DNA of 64,000 bases from Lycium barbarum. Lineage: Eukaryota > Streptophyta > Magnoliopsida > Solanales > Solanaceae. Position numbers and translations under genes: made by a program. Each line of letters starts with the position of its first letter. Position 1 is the stretch's first letter. The DNA lies in the NCBI RefSeq assembly GCF_019175385.1, contig NC_083345.1, positions 119,477,657 through 119,541,656 on the forward strand. Reading direction: 5' to 3'. Positions 58,689-64,000 of this stretch are shown piece by piece. The notes under the pieces were generated by a model. The model saw only the letters and a program-made list of their open reading frames with translations, was not told where the DNA came from and made no database searches.

Positions 58689-60453
58689 ATGGATTTAAGC
58701 GGCCGTGTTAATGGACTGGGGATGGAGTTGTTGAATCAGTCCAATTACAAGGTATGGAAGACATGTATGGAGTCATACCTTGTGGGATGTTGTAAATGGT
58801 AGTTACACAAGTCCTCCTATTGACGGACCGGAAAATAGCAACGTATACAAGAAGTGGAAGCAGATTAATGCGAAAACGGAGTTCATCCTAAAGAGGTCCA
58901 TTTCTCACAACTTGTTTGATCATATTATTAGGTGCAAATCAGCTCATCAGATATGGAGGACCCTCGATCGACTGTTCAACAAGAAGGATGAAGCCCGACT
59001 ACAGATATTGGAGAATGAATTGGCGAATACCAATCAAGGTAATCTATCTATTGCTGAGTACTTTTTGAAGATTAAGAATTTATGTTCAGAGATCTCTTTA
59101 TTAAACCCCGACGAGGCTATCTCTGAAGCACGAATGAGAAGAATTATCATTCGTGGTTTGAAGCCAGAATATATTCCTTTTGTTACATCAATTCAAGGAT
59201 GGGCTCAACTACCATCCTTGGAGGATTTTGAGAATTTATTGTCATCACAGGAGCTACTAGGCAAACAGATGGCTAGTTTATGTTTTAAAGAAGGGGAAGG
59301 AAATGCTCTTGTAGTCGACAAGAGGAACTTCAAAGGAAAAACATTCACAGATACGCCACACTCCCGATTTCAAAGTGTTTCCAGCTCGCCAGAAATGGAG
59401 GGAGAGTCTACTAATAACTATAAGAAGACTCTAAAGTGTTACATGTGTGGTAAAATAGGACACATAAAAAGATATTGCCGAACAAAAGAGAGCAACATGG
59501 CTCAAGTTGAGAAAGCTGCTGAAGAAGAAGAGGATTGGGGAAGGTGCTTCGTAGCTGAGGCTCGAGTAGTAGATGCCCTGGCTTCCTTCAATTTTGAAAG
59601 AGACTGGATCATGGATTCAAGAGATAATACGGTCCATCACGTGGAGAATGAAGGCATTAGTGTCATCAACAAAAAACAAGAAGATTCCAAAGACGTTCAG
59701 ACTAGTGACGTGGTAGCTGCTATCGAGGAAATCAACGAAGCAGATCCTGAAATTGGTAATAAAAGTCTGGACGTGGAGGATGTTGAAGTAGATCCTGAGC
59801 ATGAAGTTTCTGAAACTATATATGACAATGGTGACCATTCCGGAGAAAGCATTGAGGGAGTTGTAGTGGAAGTTGAAGTCTCTGGCCAATCATCTGTCAT
59901 ATCAGAGTCAATCACTAGCTCAGATCAAATACTAGAAGCAGATAGAGAAGCTGACGGTCAAATAAAGGAAGAGGTTGACATTGAAGGTTCAATTTCATAT
60001 GGAGACACAAACGGTATGATTTTTGGAAGCTCTGAAGCTGCCAAACAATTTATTAAGGAGCTGGAAAGGGAATTTAGTGATGGATCCTATGCTGGTATTA
60101 AGGCTTTGAAGGAAATTCATAGTCAGATCGTCACCGACTCTGGTGCTTCTCCAGATAACACAATTGTTAAGGAGCTAAGACAAAGGGGGAGTCTGGAAAC
60201 TCAAGAATGTGAAATTCAGCATGAAGATGATTCACGTGGTTTGCAAAGGCCAAAAAGAAATAGTCGCAAGTCTGCCCGCTACAAAGATGAAAATTTTATC
60301 AAGACGTATTCATGTTTCTTTGGAGGCCCAATTATCAGCGGAAAACCATCATCATTTGAAGAAGGAAAAAGTGTCGGGAAAACATTGTTGAGATCTTCAC
60401 CAAGGCACATTCAAAAGCTTTGTCTGAGTTCTTCCGCGACAAGTTCAGGATAG
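58689..60453 (+). CDS. Gag fused to TOC159 A-domain-like segment
   Basis: Gag begins at the ATG at 58689 (MDLSGRVNGLGMELL) but loses frame near 58770; from 58780 one frame of 557 codons is open to 60453. Residues 1-200: copia Gag (UBN2-type, WRTLDRLFNKKDEARLQ). Knuckle C220-x2-C223-x4-H228-x4-C233. Residue ~274: DWIMDS, the start of a protease active site whose next residues (RDN) are not the usual Gly-x-Ser/Thr type. Residues ~295-455: strongly acidic; 406-455 contain SYGDTNGMIFGSSEAAKQF, KELERE and SQIVTDS, the conserved stretch of the acidic A-domain of the chloroplast outer-envelope import receptor TOC159. Residues ~470-530: copia hinge (RPKRNSRKSARYKDENF). The last ~25 codons overlap, in another frame, the normal pol terminus (EIFTKAHSKALSEFFRDKF). 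Whether any protein is made is unknown. Confidence 0.8.
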
Positions 60454-60470
60454 CTTCCAAACAATTACTT

Positions 60471-60480
60471 TAAGGGGGAG
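60471..60480 (+). other. Polypurine tract
   Basis: TAAGGGGGAG directly before the 3' LTR. Confidence 0.85.
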
Positions 60481-60954
60481 TGTGAAAAATTAAAGTTAAT
60501 TTTTTGGAAGAATAAATATCATAGATATTTAGAAGAGTTTCTAGAAAGCTATAGTGTAATATCTTTGATATATATTGTATTCAGGAAATGTCTAGAAATT
60601 CTAGACACTTAGATATTTATAGTTGAGGATAGAATTATATAGATCTTTTTGTATCTAGAATAATATCAAGATATTCTAGAGTAGTGGTAGGAGATAAAGA
60701 TAACTAGATTTTTCTAATAGGTGTATCTAGAAGTATTTCTAGAACCATCCCTCCACAAGTATAAATAGGGATGGTCTTAGTCATTTGTAACCAACCCCAA
60801 TTGTAAGCTAATACTACCAATACAAGCATATTCAAATAAACTTTTCCTTTCCATAGCTTCCTCTTCTTTAGTTGAATCTTCCGATCTTAGTTAACGATCT
60901 TGGGCTAGCAAAAGGTCTTCTCGATTTACCTTTCTTCTGCTATATTTCTCTACA
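60481..60954 (+). repeat. 3' LTR of the captured-gene copia element
   Basis: 474 bp; partner of 58133-58606. Confidence 0.92.
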
Positions 60955-61576
60955 GTATTGTGAATATATTCTTCATAATACTCAAAAGTAATTCTGACAG
61001 TTAATGAAGTAGGTGAAAATTATGAGAGATCTGGATTCAAATTTCAGTGGAGACAATGCTTTGTAATTTCTTTCCATTTGCATAAACCTAGACGGATAGA
61101 GTTGCCTGATATCTCACATGTACCCAATAAAATAGTTGAGGTGTGTGTAAGTTGATCTGGAAACCAGATTATTCTAAAAAAAAAATGTCTGCAGTTCTGA
61201 AAACAAAAGGCCTAAGTGAAAGATTAATGAAAAGCATAGCTAAATACCTAATGTTAGCATTGATTTATTTCTCAAGTCAAATTCATTTTGAGGAAATTGA
61301 AAAGAGATATAGAAAAATGCATCAATGCCAAAATTGTTGATAGAAGATATTTTCTTTCAAAACTGTGGATCCCCTCCTAAGTCCTAAATTGTAGCATAAA
61401 AAGATTTAACTGATTTATATTAGATTAGACAATTTTTTACTATTAATGTATTTTAATCCGTCGTAATAGGTAAGAACATGCACTTCTTTAATCTTTAGGT
61501 CACACCCTTAAATGCAAAATTTAGCTATTTTTTTCTTGTTCACATAATGGAGATGAATGAAAAAAATACCTAAGTA

Positions 61577-62264
61577 GGCGTTTGGACATGCGATTTCATA
61601 TCATGATTTAAAACCATGAGATAAAATCAGCGTTTGGACATGCGATTTCATCTCATGAGATGAAATCCCAAATCATCCAAAAAGCCATGATTTGGGATTT
61701 CAAAATTTTTAAATGTAAAACTTGACGCATACGTTTATATTTTATAAAAAAGAACTATAAGTTGGTAAATATTTTTAACAATTACTCTCACCAACCATTT
61801 ACCAACCTTATTAACTTCTACCAACATTTATTTATGTTCTAACTTCTACCAAACTTTATTTATGTTCTATTTGTTTCCAAACACATTAACAATGTTGGTT
61901 CATCTTCTTGGCCATCTGATCAGGAATGCATGCTCGGCGTAAAGAGATTATTCGTATCATGTGGGAGGATTATATTAAAGGGTAGTTACATTATTATTTA
62001 CGTTAAATTTTCTTTTTTATTGAACTAAAGTTTAATCAATTGATGTTATATTTTTTAGAAAGGCCTTCTAGTCGCGTATTAATTTTTGTTATGAACTATG
62101 ACTTGCTCATTTGGTAAGATTGTATAAGAATTGGGAAAGATTTGATAGTTTTCACAACTTGTTGGGTTTTTATGTCTATAAGAAAAAATGCAACTTAAGA
62201 ATTCCAAATTGCATGTCCAAACGTGATTTCATCTCATGATTTCAAATCATATCCAAACGGCTCC
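61577..62264. mobile_element. MITE with GGCGTTTGGACATG termini, copy in B
   Basis: Orthologous to 50408-51095; same termini and interior. Confidence 0.7.
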
Positions 62265-62518
62265 AAAAAAAGGCAAACACCAATTCTAGCTAAATTAAGG
62301 CATAACACTGTCTAGTGGTAAGAATAGGAAATATAAGAGCAAAAGAACTTTGAAGTCCACTAGGCACTATATTCTGCCCAAACAATAGAAAGAGTCTTTC
62401 TAGATATTTCCTTAACCATGTACATGTGAGTGAAAATGAAAGAAGATAAGACCATTATCTTCATGTACTTTTCCCCTAATTTCCACATTCCACTTTTTTT
62501 CAAAATTATTATGGTATA

Positions 62519-64000
62519 CGTTGACACCTAATTTTGACCTTCAATAATTTATTTTAATTACCCAGAATTCTTGGATAACAAACAGAGTGAAATATGATTT
62601 TTTTAAAGCCAAAATGATTTTACAAAATTGTTTCGATAATATTTTGCCATGTCATTTAGCAAAATATCTCCAAATATATATATTATAAATCATTTAGAAA
62701 ATAATTCACCTATCTGTAGAATTAACATGAAGCATTTTCCAAGTTTAATCAGACGATAATTTTAAAAAATTATTTAATCAGTCGTTAAAATTATTGAAGC
62801 TAGCATTTTACTCCATTAATTCAAGAAGTTTGATCAATTAAATAAGTTAGTCATTTTATCACTCAAATTTTAATTCTGCATAATCAATTTGCATTTGTGC
62901 AGTTTATATATTAATCGTGATTGATTAGATGCTTAATTATGGTTATATTTGAAAACTTGTTTAATATGGGATTAATTGCGGCTACAGTGAAAATAATCAA
63001 TTGCTAGCCAATTATGGCCTTATTTGAAATGGCCAACTTCGTGGTTTAAATCAATTGAGGTCATTTTTGCAAAATTAATCTTTAATGGGTTGATTAGATT
63101 AAAGGTGGCCGTAATTGAAATAACCAGTTTCTTGGCTAAAGTCAATTAAGGTCATAATTGCAATTCAAGCCCATTTTTATAAAATAGTGCCTTTAATTTA
63201 ATGAGCCTGTTAATTAGTTAATTCTGGGTCATAATTAAAGTGTCAAATTGATAGGCATTTACAATTGTGGCTATTTTATTAAGAATTTTGTTTTTGTCCC
63301 TACGCGTGTACGGCCATATACCCATATATACATGTATATATGCGTATACCGCGTATATTCAGAATTAAATCCCCTCCCCCCTTTTTTAATTTTTGGGCAG
63401 GCCCAGTCCGTCAAAGACTGACTCGGCCCCTTGCGTTAAGTAAAGGAAGGGTATACCCCTTTCCTTTTCATTCCAACACCAAACGACCCCGTAAGCACAT
63501 CGAAATTGCAAAACTCCCACATCGAAAATGAGATAGGGTTTGAGATTTTTTGGGTTCTATCCAATTTACATTGTTACACACACCTTGAGAATACTGAACA
63601 TCAGATATACTCACAAAATTGAATTAACTAGGGTTTTCGTCTATTATAGCTAAAGACCTTTACTTATTCCAGTTTTTAGTTAAAATTTTAATTGTTCTTT
63701 GTTTGTGGCTGAGTGTGGAGGAGCAAGGAGGTCTTCTTGAATCCATTCTTGACCAGGCTGCACCAAAAAAAGGCAAATCTTCTTCCTTTAGTTGTTTTTC
63801 TTCCTATTTAGTCTTAGTTGTTAGTTTCTGTCATGCCTTATTTGTTGTAGTTAATTTGTTGTATGCTTTGGTTGCTGTTTGGTTTAATTTCCTGTTAATG
63901 GTAGTTTAAGCATAATTAATGTGCATTAGTTGCTATTTCTAGTTACCTTTTTTTTTTATCAATAATGACTTAAGCACGATTAATAGACATTAGTTGTTGT
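62519..64000 (+). mobile_element. Partial Tat-type LTR running off the window
   Basis: Starts (C/T)GTTGACACCTAATTTTGACC, the same kind of 5' terminus as the LTR at 24442 (TGTTGACACCCAATTTTGTC), with TATATGCGTATACCGCG near 63340 and a promoter-like zone to ~63560. Only its first ~235 bases are shared with copy A (52084-52322). No gene is recognised; the tract at 62760-63250 is AT-rich with repeated GGCC/AATTG words. The end lies outside the window. Confidence 0.6.

Larger units (their letters stand above)
58133..60954 (+). mobile_element. Non-autonomous copia retrotransposon carrying a captured TOC159 segment
   Basis: LTRs at 58133-58606 and 60481-60954 (474 bp each, TGTGAAAAATT to TTTCTCTACA, ~2 percent different). 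tRNA-Met primer site at 58607, polypurine tract at 60471-60480. The 1.87-kb interior contains gag, a trace of protease, an acidic host-like segment, the hinge before RT and the C-terminal end of RNase H. Integrase and RT are absent. Copy A of the duplication has the unoccupied site (49049-49053, GTATT); the right flank is GTATT, and the left flank keeps only GTA. Confidence 0.9.
54130..62752. repeat. Segmental duplication, copy B
   Basis: Direct paralogue of 46410-52322, lengthened by insertions at 54615, 57092 and 58133. Its right end runs into a Tat-type LTR that continues beyond the homology with A. Confidence 0.92.

Noticed and set aside
61143..61340. 65-codon frame considered as a gene fragment in duplication copy B
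   Set aside because: No recognised motif, and in copy A the same stretch is cut by a solo LTR; no support for coding.

Overview
This is plant nuclear DNA, AT-rich and intron/intergenic in character. It is most likely from Solanaceae: it has tRNA-derived SINE pieces of the Solanaceae type, a Tnt1/Tork-like copia element, hAT MITEs with CAGGGGCGGAGCC ends, and an RPM1-like CC-NBS-LRR gene. The genus cannot be resolved. The only convincing intact host gene is the CC-NBS-LRR on the minus strand (42794-45661). Almost everything else is transposable elements, many of them delimited here by exact target-site duplications (TSDs).

Layout. 1-1307: foldback element with ~182-bp tandem repeats. 1921-2109: hAT MITE. 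2631-2879: Stowaway-like MITE. 3191-7402: Mutator-like element (MULE) with ~270-bp TIRs, a broken transposase (DDE part, SWIM finger, CCHC knuckle) and two mutually related acidic ORFs on the opposite strand. 8440-9940: inverted-repeat element holding a LINE zf-RVT fragment. 10474-11239 and 23660-24440: two inverted copies of a pogo/Emigrant-like element. 15082-15430: two exon-like blocks of an unidentified pseudogene. 16110-22609: hAT-type element (8-bp TSD CACAGACT) split by a decayed Tork copia element whose left end is composite. 24442-40811: a 16.4-kb LTR element with 3.2-kb LTRs, TSD ACTGT, a tRNA-Arg(ACG) primer site, a broken gag, no pol and three tandem arrays. It landed inside the right TIR of the second pogo-like element. 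41657-41954: solo LTR with TSD GTTCA.

Right third. Upstream of the NLR there is a direct tandem segmental duplication (A 46410-52322, B 54130-62752). Each copy carries insertions that the other lacks, with the empty site readable in the partner. A has a hAT MITE, a 735-bp solo LTR and a 732-bp insertion. B has a 1391-bp hAT element, another hAT MITE and a 2.8-kb copia element. That copia element encodes a Gag fused in one long frame to an acidic segment that matches the A-domain of the chloroplast import receptor TOC159, i.e. a captured host gene fragment. The window ends inside a Tat-type LTR (62519 onward) that is truncated in copy A.

How the parts relate: the NLR lies beside a recombinogenic repeat-rich block whose duplication did not copy the NLR coding region. 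The MULE, the captured-gene copia and the pol-less gypsy element are non-autonomous as seen here and would need proteins supplied in trans. Divergence figures are hand counts from reading and are approximate.
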